From Chrysomallon squamiferum (lineage: Eukaryota; Mollusca; Gastropoda; Neomphalida; Peltospiridae): 60,000 nucleotides of DNA. Positions 23,669-35,040 of this stretch are shown piece after piece. Positions within the stretch are counted from its first letter, which is position 1; the number at the start of each line of letters is the position of its first letter. The DNA lies in assembly GCA_012295275.1 (NCBI GenBank), contig CM022672.1:109568-169567 (forward strand). The letters run 5' to 3'. The notes beneath the pieces are model-generated. The model was not told the origin of the DNA, did no database searches, and was given only the letters and a program-made list of their open reading frames with translations. The position numbers were made by a program, and so were the translations under genes.

Positions 23669-25382
23669 ATGTGAATAAAATTTTATAATGGATATAATGT
23701 AGATTTATTTTAAGTAGGATAAGATACCTGATATTAAACATCAACATTTTTTTTTTAAATGGCAGGAACTCAACTGTTTTCACAATTTTTGGTTTTTTAT
23801 TGCGATACATACCAACATTCACAGAAATCTAAAGTTATACTTCCAGAGACAGGTATTTATTTTATTTTATTTTATTTTATTTTATTTTATTTTATTTTAT
23901 TGTTAGGTTTTGATTAGATGTTAATATTGTTTGTTCTGTTTATTACCCAAATGCAAACCTAGTTTGGAATGCAGTTTTGTAACAGTTCATTATGTAACCA
24001 TTCTGATAAAATAAAACAAGCACAATTGCAGTATTGTGTGTGGAATGCATTTAGGTGTTTTCAATACAGTGTTGAAAGTTGATTTAACACTAACTACAAA
24101 ATAGAATGTGACCATATGTGAGAATAGGTATTAGAAATACCCTAACATTTTTATGTCATTTTCATTTTTGTTATATTTTATTTAGCTAAGAAAATGGTTT
24201 TGCTGCTGTAGTAAATCTCAACCACAGTGAGTTTGTTATATTTAACAGTTTAGAAGGAGGACAAGCTTATTATATCATTTATTTAAGCTATTTGATGCCA
24301 ATTCGGATTAACCCTGAATGACCAGAAGAAAAATAATATATGGTCTACATTGAAAGAAAAAAAATGTCAGAGTATTATTTTTGTGGAACCCAAAATTTAA
24401 ACCTTTCAGACTTTTTTGTTTGTACATGAATAGAATGTGTTGCAGCTTTGATGTGGTTTTTTTTATAAGGATTTTCTGTTCACAGAGAGTATCCAGCCAA
24501 CACTGTTGCTCAGGTTTTGGATGTCAGCTGATAAAATTAGTTCAGCCATTTGTTACAGTTTTTTTGTTTTGCAAAGTTACTGAAGTTTTGAAGATTTTGA
24601 CCATAATGAAATCTAATTATCAGTCTCCAGTGTTAAGAGCCTGTATACTTATATTGACTAATATGTTGTTTTGAGGTACATGTCAAATAATTTGTGATGA
24701 GAATGATGTGAGTTTGACACTGTCAAAGATTTAATAATTACTATCTGATTTTGTTTATACTGATGTAATAATTTAACTAGTTTAAGCATTCTTATAATTG
24801 CTGGATAGGATAACATAACATTCCTATTTACATATTAAAAATAGGTTGATTTCTTTTTTCTGTTTTTTTTTTTCTTACTTTTTTCTTTTTTGGGCTTATC
24901 TAGTTTTGTACATATTTCATGACATTTACAGATAGATCAAAGGGAATGCCAGTAATCAGATGTCATTTTAATGGACATCCTACTACACTTTTACAAACAG
25001 TGTTTTCACATGAGTGGATGAATGTATATCAGTAATGTTTAATTATCATTTTTGTTTCTCTCTCATTCTGTGTCAGCTATAAATCATCTTACTGACCAAA
25101 TTATAAAAATATATGTGATACAACAGCAAAATCTGTAGCTTTCAGAAGATTTATAACTATCTTTTATTAATATCAACACAGTGATCCAATTTTAATGATA
25201 TGCAAAATAAATGCATTTTCATAAACTTGTTTAATGCTAAAAAGCAAAGAGTCTGAAATAATAAACACTTGTCAAAAATCATAAAGGTTTGAATTGTTTG
25301 TTTCTAGTTGAAATTTTCTCATAAGTTGTAGGCTTTATCAGAAAATTCCGTTACAATTCATTGTCTACTGTGTCTGTTTCAG

Positions 25383-25571
25383 TGGCACAGACGCCCTTAC
25401 CGTTCTGCATACAGCCTTAAGGATATTGATATGGCTGTCAGCCTTGTTGTCAACAAGCAGGCAAACTTGAGTACTGCCAGCAAGATCAGCGGTGTTCCAA
25501 TAGCCACACTCCATAGACATGTGAGGCGGAGAATCAAAATAAATGAAAAAAAACAAAAAACATTGACATAA
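25383..25571 (+). CDS. locus B alternative terminal exon psq-1: pipsqueak-type HTH
   Basis: Acceptor ctgtgtctgtttcag, then a phase-0 frame of 62 codons ending in TAA. The peptide starts WHRRPYRSAYSLKDIDMAVS and has STASKISGVPIATLHRHVRR. This fits the psq HTH pattern: a Y-S/T-x-x-x-[IL] first helix, the A-x-x-x-G-V-P-x-x-T-L motif, and a basic tail. Predicted to bind DNA when spliced to exon 2. It is the first unit of the array. The frame before the exon is short and lacks an ATG, so it stands only as a spliced exon. AATAAA follows near 25654. Confidence 0.78.
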   Translation, partial: WHRRPYRSAYSLKDIDMAVSLVVNKQANLSTASKISGVPIATLHRHVRRRIKINEKKQKTLT

Positions 25572-28423
25572 CAAAATAACTAATATGAGTGACAAATGTT
25601 AATGTTTTCCAAATCCATTATCTACAATAACTGGTGCTTTTAACATATAATTGAATAAAATGAAGATTTGGTTACAGATGTACCAAAGTACTCTGTGATT
25701 TCAGTTAATAACACTTAAAATACTTTTGTATGGATAGCAAAATCTTCATTTTGAGCAAAGTTGATATTTAACTATGTGGGAGAAAAGAAACATGAAAATC
25801 TGTCTTAATACAGAATAAGTTTTTTACAATCATCTCAGTTAATAGGCCTCTGTGTGATCTTCAATAATAACATTTAAAGACAGATACATATGTAATGAAT
25901 GCTATGTACAATGGAACCTGACTAAACCAGATCATCATGGGATTGTAAAATGTATTTGATTTGAAAGGAGATCCAGCAGGATCAGGATTTTCAGTTTGTA
26001 AGGATTTTATAAATACTGTTATTACTTTTGTTGGGAAAACTCAGAAATCAGAATTGACCATAATATTCCAATATATCCAAAACCTCGGTGTTAACAAGTG
26101 AATTAGTTTTAACCATGAAGCTATAATGTATAAAAGAACAGCAATTTGCTGTTGTGTATTTCTTTTGAGAACCATTGCTATTTAAGTTCATTAAGTTATT
26201 TAGAGATACTGAACAAATTTCCATTTCCTTTCATGTCATATGCTTTCATAAAATATTTCCTGTACTCCATGATTTCAAATCAGTAGAGGTATTTCACATT
26301 CCAAGTGCATGTGCCCATTGCTGTAATTAATGAATTGTGCAAATATTTATAATGTCTAAACTGTTTGAATCATAAGTATACATGTATGTACTCTAGGTAT
26401 AAGCATGCTAAATTAGATTATTTTTTGTTTATGGAAGTATATTTTGTTTATATACATAAGGTCAGGTATTGAGATGACTGTGGCTAATGAATCCATTTGT
26501 TTTTACAGCAGTGTATATCAGTGTATATAAATGAAAATTATCACTTTGTAATAAAACAGTAAATTGACAAATTACCCAATAAAACAGAAAGTTATGGCCC
26601 TGCTGATTCAGATTTTTATAATGACTGGCTTACAGTTTTATTTTGGTCTCATGCTCAAATACCAAATATTACCATTATCAGACCAATACATCAGAGCCTA
26701 AGAATTTTGATATTTTTAGTCAAAACTTGTATAGCCTCTGATCTTTATAACCCATTATCTCAGCTACCAATGACCAAATGTTAATAATGTTGATGTTGCT
26801 GGAAAGAAAATTCCATAAGTAATCCAGATCAGCATTTATTTATTATTTGTTATTTTTACTTTTTATTTTATTTATTTATTTATATATTTATTTATTATTT
26901 ATCATAGAACCATTTCAAAGGGTCATAATCTTTTGATGTTTTGTTTCACCTTGTATTCAAACTTGTGGATCATATGCCCTTGGACTGACCTTTAGTCAGA
27001 ATTTTAGTGTAATGTTTTAGTAAAAACACATTAAAAAATCTAAGATATAACATGTTTTATTAGTCTAATACACAAGGTGTGTATAACTGAGGCATAACTG
27101 TATATTTTACACATGCAGAACATTGTTAAATGTATATTGGATACATCATTTATCATATACCCACTTCATGCATATATCTTCAGTGCAGTATCCAATCAAA
27201 GTATGATAATAAAAGCCCTATTTCCAAAAGTACCAAATGAAAATAATATTTGATTTTGTGGCATTTGAGATCAAAACAAATATTTACCAACTTCTATGAA
27301 ATTCTTAATTGGTGAATTGATCCAATACACTTAATAACCACCAGGAAGTGTTCTTAATTTATTGGAAGATGCTAGGTGCAAAACAACATTGTCAGTTTGT
27401 ATGCCTAGGTCTGTCATATTTGTTTGATTTCAAACCAATTTTATCTTCTGTTGTTGCATTTTTAGAGGTTAACTTGTTAGTTTTGACCATAATGTTTTTA
27501 TGCAGAAAATCTGTCTAGTTTCCATAATAAAATTTATTCAGTGGTTTAATGCATTAGAGCAGTTATTTGTTGAGAAGAGTGATTGTTCATGTGAACTACT
27601 TGTTTTCAGTTTATAATTTCAAGCATTAAATTAATTTTGGGATCAACATAAAAGAATCCGAGTTAAAACATTTTCATAAAATGTTTTTTTATGAACAGAT
27701 TCTGTTTATTTAGTATTTTATATACATTTATTTGAATTGTATCTGTGTCATTCCTTTGGCGTTTATGCTTATTGATAGTTTTTAGTTGTAGCTATTGAAA
27801 GAAAAAATCAACAGTTCTGATACAGTCATTGGTTATGTCAGATTGTCTAGATAAAACACCATACAAAATAAAAAATTAAAATACTCCAAAAGCATTTATT
27901 TTTATTTTTGTTTATTTTTATTTATTTTTATTTATTTTTTATTTATTGTAAGTTAAAGAAAAAGAATTATTAGTAAAACAAATATAGATATTTTGCAGAA
28001 GTGACTGGTCAGCCATTTTGTTTGTCATCAGTATAGCGAAAGGTGTCCTGCTTTTCAAGTGTTTCTGTATAAGATGTCAAGTTATATCAAGATTTCACAA
28101 AATAAAATGAATAAAAAAATAAACAGAATGAAACAAGCATTGTGATGGCATGTAATAGATGAATGAATGAACGAACAAAATTAACGTGCTAATCAGAGCT
28201 AGCTGTTGTAAAGCACGTATGTAATAGATTTTTATATCCTGTTTTTATTATGTCCTCAAAAGTCACACAAGGATGAAGATCTTTTTAATCATAGTCATTT
28301 TTACTCAGTAATTTGTCGTGAGTTCAACAAAACAGCATTTTTAGATAAGTTTTTTTTTATGGTTAAGTCAGGGACAAGCTCAACAATTACTTGTTACAAC
28401 TGATTGTTTTTCATACCTTTCAG
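25572..28423 (+). other. intron/3' UTR between psq-1 and psq-2
   Basis: AT-rich with TTTA-type runs (26837-26900, 27899-27950). No exon recognised. Confidence 0.5.
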
Positions 28424-28618
28424 AGCACACCTGTTGGATATCGCCGATCATTCAGAAACTATAGTCAAGAACAAATCAACTTTGGTATTCAGCTTGTTTC
28501 TCTTGAACACTGTAGTCTGTGTAAAGCCAGCAAGGTCTGTGGTGTTCCAAAAGCCACTCTGTTTAGGATTCTCCGACGAAGGAAAAATATAGAAGCACAG
28601 AGACTAGACACATTTTAA
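28424..28618 (+). CDS. locus B alternative terminal exon psq-2: pipsqueak-type HTH
   Basis: Acceptor ttcatacctttcag; a phase-0 frame of 64 codons, then TAA. The peptide has RNYSQEQINFGIQLVSLEH, then KASKVCGVPKATLFRILRRR. It carries the same psq motif as psq-1 (the GVPxATL core is shared, with Leu to Phe/His change in the next positions). It is probably a tandem duplicate of psq-1, now well diverged. Its DNA-binding helix differs, so target choice should differ. Confidence 0.82.
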   Translation, partial: STPVGYRRSFRNYSQEQINFGIQLVSLEHCSLCKASKVCGVPKATLFRILRRRKNIEAQRLDTF

Positions 28619-29860
28619 TATAAATTTGAAGTTTACACACATTCAAAACCATTTATCAAAGAGGGAACTGTATTGAAATTATGATCTTTATTAAAAGTAG
28701 ATAATTAGTTAAGGAGATGAAATAGGTTTGAATTTTATTATTTGCAGATAATAGAGTTAGCTGATTAAAAATACTCATTAATTTTTAACATTTAGTCATG
28801 CAAAACAGCTGAATTACTGTGGTTGGTAGTATTGAGAGGTTACGTTATTCAGTACTGAGGATGTGCTGGTGTTATTTAATTTTTTTAAATATATTTATTA
28901 TTTTTTAAAAACAGTTTTAATGTATTGATTTCATTTACAAATACAGCTGACATACTGTGTCTTTTTGCTTGTCTGTCTGTTTTGTTGTTACTGATATCCA
29001 TGCATAAAACAAAAGTCAGAGTGAACATATTGCTTGAGTACTTTTCAAATGAACATTTTAGAATGGTAACATTTGCAGATGGTTTTTTTTTTTTTTTTAT
29101 CTTTCATTTAGAAAAGTTTTCATTTTATTTTTGGTAAATTTCAGTTACCTACAAAAGAAACAAAATTGTTACAAGTTATGTTGGGTTAATTAGAATTGAA
29201 ATAAATTTAAAACAGTCTAGAAGAATGGTTAATGATAATTTTTAGGAGGTTGATTTAAAAAAATGTTGGCATTGAAAAATGTGAACAATTTAATTATCTT
29301 ATCCATAACTTTGTTTAATGGTAAAAATGTTTTTACTTGCATTCCCACATTTTTACATGGTGGAGGCTGATTTTAGGCATTTTGAATCATAGCAAAGCAG
29401 AGGAATAAACTGAACATGAAGAGCATGGTAAATTACAGCTAAAATTCATTAATTTGCAAACAAGTACTGGAGTTCTTCTCAACCGTATCTCTTTCTATAT
29501 AAAACAAATTGATTGTAAGTGATTTTAATTGTTTAGAATAGAAATTAAGTTAAGAAACTGTCTACATATTATTCAGTTATTTAGTAAAATGGTCAGTTCA
29601 AGCAAATTGGTTGTGTTTCAGTCAGTCAGTTAGAAATTGGGTTAATGTAAACTTTCTTGAAGTCAAAGATATACAAGTAGTTTTACTGTGTTAAGAAAAT
29701 GTAAGGGTAAGCAAGTTTTTGATATTTCTCGGGTTGCATTCAGATTTCACACAGTGTGTGATTATCTAACTAAATTACATCCCATAATACTTGTTATGAA
29801 ATAGAAAGAGAAAATGATAGTGCTCTTTAAGAGATGACTTGATACAAATTGTATTTTCAG
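28619..29860 (+). other. spacer between psq-2 and the zinc-finger exons
   Basis: AT-rich; includes a T run near 29081-29098. No exon recognised. Confidence 0.5.
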
Positions 29861-30067
29861 GTTATCAAATCCAGTTCAGCCACAATAAAATATAGGTGTG
29901 AAGTGTGTGGAAAGGAGTCTGTCGGCAAGTCTAATTATCGACATCATATGGAGAAACACAACTTGTCAAGATTTCCTTGTTTGCACTGTGGCAAAAGTTA
30001 CTCATTTCAATCTGCTTTGAGTCGACATCTAAAAACATGTCCTGTTAAACAACTTGCATTTAAATAA
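29861..30067 (+). CDS. alternative terminal exon ZF1 (C2H2 + C2HC pair)
   Basis: Acceptor TTGTATTTTCAG; phase 0; 68 residues. Finger 1 ligands are C13, C16, H29 and H33 (CEVC to HHMEKH); finger 2 ligands are C40, C43, H56 and C60 (CLHC to RHLKTC). Finger 1 is odd: the usual Phe after CGK is Ser (CGKES) and the core Leu is Tyr (NYRHH), so its fold may be weaker. Finger 2 keeps the array consensus GKSYSFxSxLxRH. No AATAAA lies before the next acceptor, so its 3' UTR probably runs through ZF2. Confidence 0.88.
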   Translation, partial: VIKSSSATIKYRCEVCGKESVGKSNYRHHMEKHNLSRFPCLHCGKSYSFQSALSRHLKTCPVKQLAFK

Positions 30068-30323
30068 CCTTCAATGATGTGCATCAGCTAGACATGTTCA
30101 TTCACAAAGGATCTAGTTGAACATCAGTGGCCTGGATTTGTGTGTCTTCAGAGAAACAAAACAAGATAAAACTGAAAATGAGGAAATACATTTTTTTAAA
30201 ATTACTTTATATATACATCCACTGTAGAAAGTTTCAAACTTTATACATGGTTAAATGGTGTGTTTTGTATTGTTTCAAACTTAACACCTCGGAGGTCTGT
30301 AAAATTGTCCTCTATACTTTCAG

Positions 30324-30527
30324 GTGAATTTCTCTTCCAGTGCTTCTCTGTCTGCAGATGGCTTAACCTGCAAGATATGTGGAGTGGAAGTTCATAGCCA
30401 GGTATACCTACGTCAGCACATGGAGAAACATAGTGCCACCCGTTTCCCATGTAGATTCTGTGGACGCAGTTACTCATTCAAATCATCTCTCAGGAGACAC
30501 AAACATTCATGTTCTCAAAGATTTTAG
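30324..30527 (+). CDS. alternative terminal exon ZF2 (C2H2 + C2HC pair)
   Basis: Acceptor CTATACTTTCAG; phase 0; 67 residues starting VNFSSSASLS. Finger 1 is CKIC...YLRQHMEKH; finger 2 is CRFCGRSYSFKSSLRRHKHSC. The variable finger-1 helix window is HSQVY. It lies 256 bp after the ZF1 stop. Confidence 0.9.
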   Translation: MNFSSSASLSADGLTCKICGVEVHSQVYLRQHMEKHSATRFPCRFCGRSYSFKSSLRRHKHSCSQRF

Positions 30528-30930
30528 ATTGTACATTTTCTAGAAACCATTCCTTCAGTGTTGTATTTAGATATTTTGGGATACATTAAGTGGAAATCTT
30601 CTGATGACATTGAGCTGACCATGAAGACTATTTCTGTTTCATCTACTATAATACTGTTTTGTCTGTGTATGGTGAAATAACTTTGAATTAGTTTCTGAAT
30701 CAGGGTCATTTTTAATCCAAAACAACATTATTGTGGTTGTTAACACTGGGAATAATGTGGATTTTGTGCAAATATCAGTTGAACTGGGAGAACTCTTGTA
30801 AGAATTGATGGACTTGCTGCTCGAGTTAAATGAAAAATATGGAAAATAATTTATTGGCAGGCAGATCTATATCTCTGCTGATGGTGTGAGCAGGGATAGA
30901 TGAGTAAAGGCATTTTTGTTGCATTTCCAG

Positions 30931-31137
30931 ATGAGGTGTTTACCAGCATCAGGGGATGCACACTGTATGTGTTCTGTATGTAACAAGACTTTCACATCTG
31001 TGTTTTATCTTCAACAGCACACGCAGAAGCATGACCAGTGTCATCATCCCTGCCTTTTATATAGAAAGAGCTTAACTCTCAAATCAAGTCTCTACAAACA
31101 TGTTAAAAATAGATGCCATATCAAAAAACAGTTATAA
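30931..31137 (+). CDS. alternative terminal exon ZF3, second finger damaged
   Basis: Acceptor TTGCATTTCCAG; phase 0; 68 residues. Finger 1 is intact (CSVC...YLQQHTQKH). In finger 2 the second Cys is replaced by Tyr (CLLYRKSLTLKSSLYKH), so it has only three ligands and a changed GKSYSF motif. The frame is open, so the exon may act as a one-finger form or be at an early stage of decay. An AATAAA lies at 31258. Confidence 0.78.
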   Translation: MRCLPASGDAHCMCSVCNKTFTSVFYLQQHTQKHDQCHHPCLLYRKSLTLKSSLYKHVKNRCHIKKQL

Positions 31138-31310
31138 GAAGATAACAAAAATATAAAAATTATTTCTTAGATATCTGAAGGAAATCATTTTTAAGTGATT
31201 TTATTTATTTTTCAAACGTTGTTAAATGTACATTACTAAGATACATGTGTTGTCCTAAATAAACAAAGACAGCTACTTTGTTGTTTGAAATAAATTTATC
31301 TTCTTTTTAA

Positions 31311-31341
<31 letters not shown>

Positions 31342-31689
31342 TTTACTTATTTATTTTAGTTAGTTAGTTTGTTAGTTTTTAATTATCTCACTGTTACAAG
31401 TAATTCACCATTATTTTAGAAAAATGAAAATTCTCAATAGTTAAAATCTTTCTCTACAAGAGGACGCTGTTAAATTTCTTTTAAAAACATATGTATATAT
31501 ACTTATATATTAGCACATTCTTGCATGAGCACACACACACATATACACACACACAAATGTAAATATCTGAAATGAGATGCTAATATTATTAGCAGATATG
31601 TGAAGTTACAACAGTGGATGGTTTAAACATGTTTCTGCTTAGTGGACACCTGAAGAGATGTTTATTAGTGCTTTATCATATATTTTCAG
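31138..31689 (+). other. spacer ZF3-ZF4
   Basis: Holds AATAAA (31258-31263), a poly-T run (31312-31335) and a short CA-rich patch near 31530-31555. No exon. Confidence 0.6.
31258..31263 (+). promoter_or_regulatory. poly(A) signal AATAAA
   Basis: First canonical signal after ZF1-ZF3, about 120 nt past the ZF3 stop. It could serve all three exons. Confidence 0.45.
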
Positions 31690-31905
31690 ATGACATCTAT
31701 TCGTCATTCAAGTCTCAGCAGTACCAGTGAAATTTGCCTCATTTGTAGCAAGACATTTGGATCAAGCACATATTTAAAAGAACATATGCAAAAACATAAT
31801 GAACGAATGACCTGCAATTTCTGTGGAAAGAGCTATTCTTTTAAATCTGCTCTCAATCGGCACAAACGATCTTGTCATATCAAAAATTTCCCACTTTTGC
31901 AGTAG
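31690..31905 (+). CDS. alternative terminal exon ZF4 (C2H2 + C2HC pair)
   Basis: Acceptor ATATATTTTCAG; phase 0; 71 residues starting MTSIRHSSLS. Finger 1 is CLICSKTFGSSTYLKEHMQKH. The inter-finger linker is one or two residues shorter than in neighbours (HNERMTC). Finger 2 is CNFCGKSYSFKSALNRHKRSC. Confidence 0.9.
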   Translation: MTSIRHSSLSSTSEICLICSKTFGSSTYLKEHMQKHNERMTCNFCGKSYSFKSALNRHKRSCHIKNFPLLQ

Positions 31906-33040
31906 TTAATGTGAACAATCATAGGGACACTGTAATAATGTTTAATTATTTGAACTTGTATTAAGACACAGAAATATTATATAATTATTTTTTTCCATTT
32001 ATTCAAACTATTGTGAAATGTTTTTTACTTTTACTTCAAGATATGGTACTCTGTGTGATGTAATCAGCAGTCATAATAATCTGTATTTACAAGCTGCAAA
32101 ACTGCATATGCGTGTGTGAGTGTAAAATACTGACATTCTATTTATATGCTTATTACACAACACCTGTATATACTACATATAATTCTGTGATCTTATCCTA
32201 GATGTCTTTTAAGGGCATAGTCTGATAATAGGACTCAAAATATTTTATCTTCATGATAAAAAAAAAAATGATGATTTTTTTATTCTAAAATTATGGTGTA
32301 TTTTTTAACACATTGATTGTATGGTCAGTATATGTTAGTGGATCAGATATAACTGCATTACACAAATTTTATATTTTGCCCCAGAATTTCATGAACAAGT
32401 TTCTTTAAAATGTTATTTTTTAATTTATTTATTTATTTATTTATTTTTTCTGATCATTTACTGTTACTTATTTGATGTAAAGTATCAATAACAGAAATGA
32501 CAGTGTTCAGTAGTTGATATAGAAATTGTGTTTGAAATAATATAAACATTCTACAAAAGTGTATGCTTAAAAATGTAAAACTTTTGAAAAATATTCATGA
32601 ATGAAGTAAATAAATGACACAAAGATTCATTTTTCTTATTTAAAAACTATTTAAGAAGATAAGTAAATTTATTTAATTTTTGTATTTATCTTTATTTTCG
32701 AAATATAATTTTATTCTACAGCAATAATTGTGAATGCTAAGAAAAATCGTAAGGTTGATTCTGTGGTAGATTATTTGAAAATAAACATATGGATACTTTG
32801 TATTGAAGCCTTACACCATCAGTTAATTGGTAGCTGAGTGACTCTGCAGATAGTGCACATAAGTGTTTGAATTAATGTGAAATATTTGTTCATCTTCTAA
32901 CTTCTTCATATAAGGATAAATAAAACTATGGAAACCATGGTAGCATGTTGCAGATAAAAACCGTGTTGGATGGAAGTTCGATGGCATGCTGCAGATCAGT
33001 GGATGCTGCACCATCTGATTGGTTATTCTTGTCATTTCAG
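31906..33040 (+). other. spacer ZF4-ZF5
   Basis: AT-rich, with a short TTTA run near 32418-32450 and an AATAAA near 32610. No exon recognised. Confidence 0.55.
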
Positions 33041-33313
33041 ATGGGTACAATTTTGAGTGTGTTGCCACCGGCAGGCACAACACAACAAGATGCCTCCACT
33101 CCAGCTGAGCTTGGTTTCAAGGCAACATTTTCTTGCTCTGTTTGTGGCAGACATTTTCCTGCAAGTGGTAATTTGCGACAACATATGGAAAAACACAACC
33201 AGGCTCGATATTCCTGTGAATTTTGTGGGAAAAGCTATACATTTAAATCTAATCTTTTCCGCCATAACAGATTTTGTCAGATAAAAGCTTATCACGAGAA
33301 GACTAACCTGTAG
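33041..33313 (+). CDS. alternative terminal exon ZF5 (C2H2 + C2HC pair)
   Basis: Acceptor TCTTGTCATTTCAG; phase 0; 90 residues, the longest tail in the main array because of a 34-residue Thr/Ala/Pro-rich leader (MGTILSVLPPAGTTQQ). Finger 1 is CSVCGRHFPASGNLRQHMEKH; finger 2 is CEFCGKSYTFKSNLFRHNRFC. The frame also reads upstream through the acceptor, but the leader before CAG is intronic in character. Confidence 0.9.
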   Translation: MGTILSVLPPAGTTQQDASTPAELGFKATFSCSVCGRHFPASGNLRQHMEKHNQARYSCEFCGKSYTFKSNLFRHNRFCQIKAYHEKTNL

Positions 33314-33460
33314 GTGGAAGAAAAACTAGCTTTTTTGAAAACACTGAACAATTGCTCTTTTGTTTTTGTGCATGGAATCCCAATGACAAACAAGAAGTGA
33401 AAATATTTTTATTTTAAACTTAGAAATGTCATTTACAGAGGCTTGTTTTTGTACTTTCAG

Positions 33461-33667
33461 GCTAATCTCACTCCAGCTATGGCTAACTATTCCTGTCTTA
33501 CTTGTGGAAAATGCTTCAGTGAGAAGCTGTATTTACAACAGCATATGGACATGCACCGGGAAACTAAGTTCCCCTGCCCCTATTGTGGCAGAACTTATAC
33601 CTTTAGATCAAATGTTTGTAGACATGCCAAAACCTGTCCTCAAAGGCCAAACATAGGAGGAAATTAA
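33461..33667 (+). CDS. alternative terminal exon ZF6 (C2H2 + C2HC pair)
   Basis: Acceptor TTTGTACTTTCAG; phase 0; 68 residues starting ANLTPAMANY. Finger 1 is CLTCGKCFSEKLYLQQHMDMH, which carries an extra Cys next to the CGK motif. Finger 2 is CPYCGRTYTFRSNVCRHAKTC. It starts only 147 bp after the ZF5 stop. Confidence 0.9.
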   Translation, partial: ANLTPAMANYSCLTCGKCFSEKLYLQQHMDMHRETKFPCPYCGRTYTFRSNVCRHAKTCPQRPNIGGN

Positions 33668-33822
33668 TAATAAGGGAATTGGAGAGGATTTCTTCTACGT
33701 CACTGATCACATACGATTTCTTAAACCAAACCTCAAGATTTTCATTTTTAAAAAATTGGGGTTGCAGTTAGAATGGCCCAGTGCAGTTATTTGATATAGT
33801 ATATATTTGTATGTACTTTCAG

Positions 33823-34006
33823 ATGGCAATACTGTCAAGACAAACATTTTACTGCTGTTTGTGAAAAAACCTTCAGTGAATATTGCTATCTCAGACAACA
33901 TGAAGAAACACACAAGACTGAGTGATTCGCATATCAATTTTGTGGTCTTTTTTCATTGAAGTCAAATCTGTGTCGCCACATAAAACATTGCAAACACATT
34001 AAGTAA
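33823..34006 (+). pseudogene. dead terminal exon ZF7
   Basis: The acceptor TATGTACTTTCAG is intact, but the reading frame is not. After FYCCL it meets TGA. A shift restores FSEYCYLRQHEETHKTE, followed by another stop, then FAYQFCGLFSLKSNLCRHIK. The first Cys of finger 2 has become Tyr. The copy most resembles ZF6 (FSEKLYLQQH). It shows that array members die while their splice signal survives. Confidence 0.85.
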
Positions 34007-34647
34007 ACAGTATATTTTGTGCAACAACAATATACTACAATAGATATGTGTGTAACTGTCACACCACAATCAATTGTATATATATGTGTAATAGTTATAC
34101 AGCACATTAAATAAATAGTGTATCAGTGTACACCATATTCAAACTGTGTTGTGTGTAATGATATTGCACCATATTAAACAAAGTTATACTGCTTGTAATA
34201 ATTTTAAACCACATTAACAAACTCTGTAATGTTTACATTAAATAAATTTGATTGTGACAGTTGTGTGAATTGAAGGAATGTGAACTGGACTTCTAATGAA
34301 ATTTGAAAGAATATTTAAATAAATAATAAAAGAGGTTATTTTATATTCACTGTTTTCTGTCTAAATAAAAAAAAATTAAGCATAATATATACACAGAACT
34401 AACAAAAATATGTTTGATACTACAGTGAATAGCAAAACAAATATATGCTCTAGTAATTTTCATTAAATAGTGTTGCATGATCATTTCATTTATATGAAAT
34501 GATGTGTAATGTCAGTATTGTTTAGTCATTACATTATAGCTAGAATAAAAGGGAGGACAAAATACTAAACGGTGCCAACAACAAAAATCATTAGCTAAAA
34601 AACAGTTTCTGTTACCAGAAATCAGTTGCCTGTAGATCAGAATTGCG

Positions 34648-34689
<42 letters not shown>

Positions 34690-34815
34690 AACAAAAACAA
34701 ATGAACACACACAAAAGTAAAATTTTATAGTTTTTAATTTTTTAGCTTTGTCACAAGTAAATTTGTTTTTATTTAAACTACATTGTCTTGGTTAAAGCTG
34801 TGTATTTATTTTCAG
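34007..34815 (+). other. spacer ZF7-ZF8
   Basis: Degenerate ~60-bp tandem-like sequence at about 34020-34260 (repeated ACCACATTAAA / TTATACTGC-type words) with AATAAA signals at 34110 and near 34236. A (CA)n tract of ~35 bp lies at 34650-34684. Confidence 0.55.
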
Positions 34816-35040
34816 GTTGGCACAGAACTATTATCCACATTTGCATCACAAAGGCTTACCTGTCCTATATGTGGGAAAACATTCAGTCAACGTGATTATT
34901 TAAAACAGCACATGCAGATACATAATAAATCCCGATTCCCATGTCAGTACTGTGGAAAAAGTTACTCATTCAAAACCAATTTGTGTAACCACCTTAAAAT
35001 CTGTCGTGTCAAATTCCAGCAGTGGGATTCTACAGAATGA
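34816..35040 (+). CDS. alternative terminal exon ZF8 (C2H2 + C2HC pair)
   Basis: Acceptor GTATTTATTTTCAG; phase 0; 74 residues starting VGTELLSTFA. Finger 1 is CPICGKTFSQRDYLKQHMQIH; finger 2 is CQYCGKSYSFKTNLCNHLKIC. As in ZF10, finger 2 has Asn before the first His ligand (CNH instead of CRH). Confidence 0.92.
   Translation, partial: VGTELLSTFASQRLTCPICGKTFSQRDYLKQHMQIHNKSRFPCQYCGKSYSFKTNLCNHLKICRVKFQQWDSTE

Larger units (their letters stand above)
18901..25382 (+). other. locus B long intron before the terminal-exon array
   Basis: About 6.5 kb. Holds the second dispersed repeat (19921-20362), a hAT-like short element (21587-21910), poly-T tracts (19342-19386, 23636-23667), a (TTTTA)n run (23857-23901) and a possible eroded exon (22633-22854). 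No other exon recognised. Confidence 0.55.
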
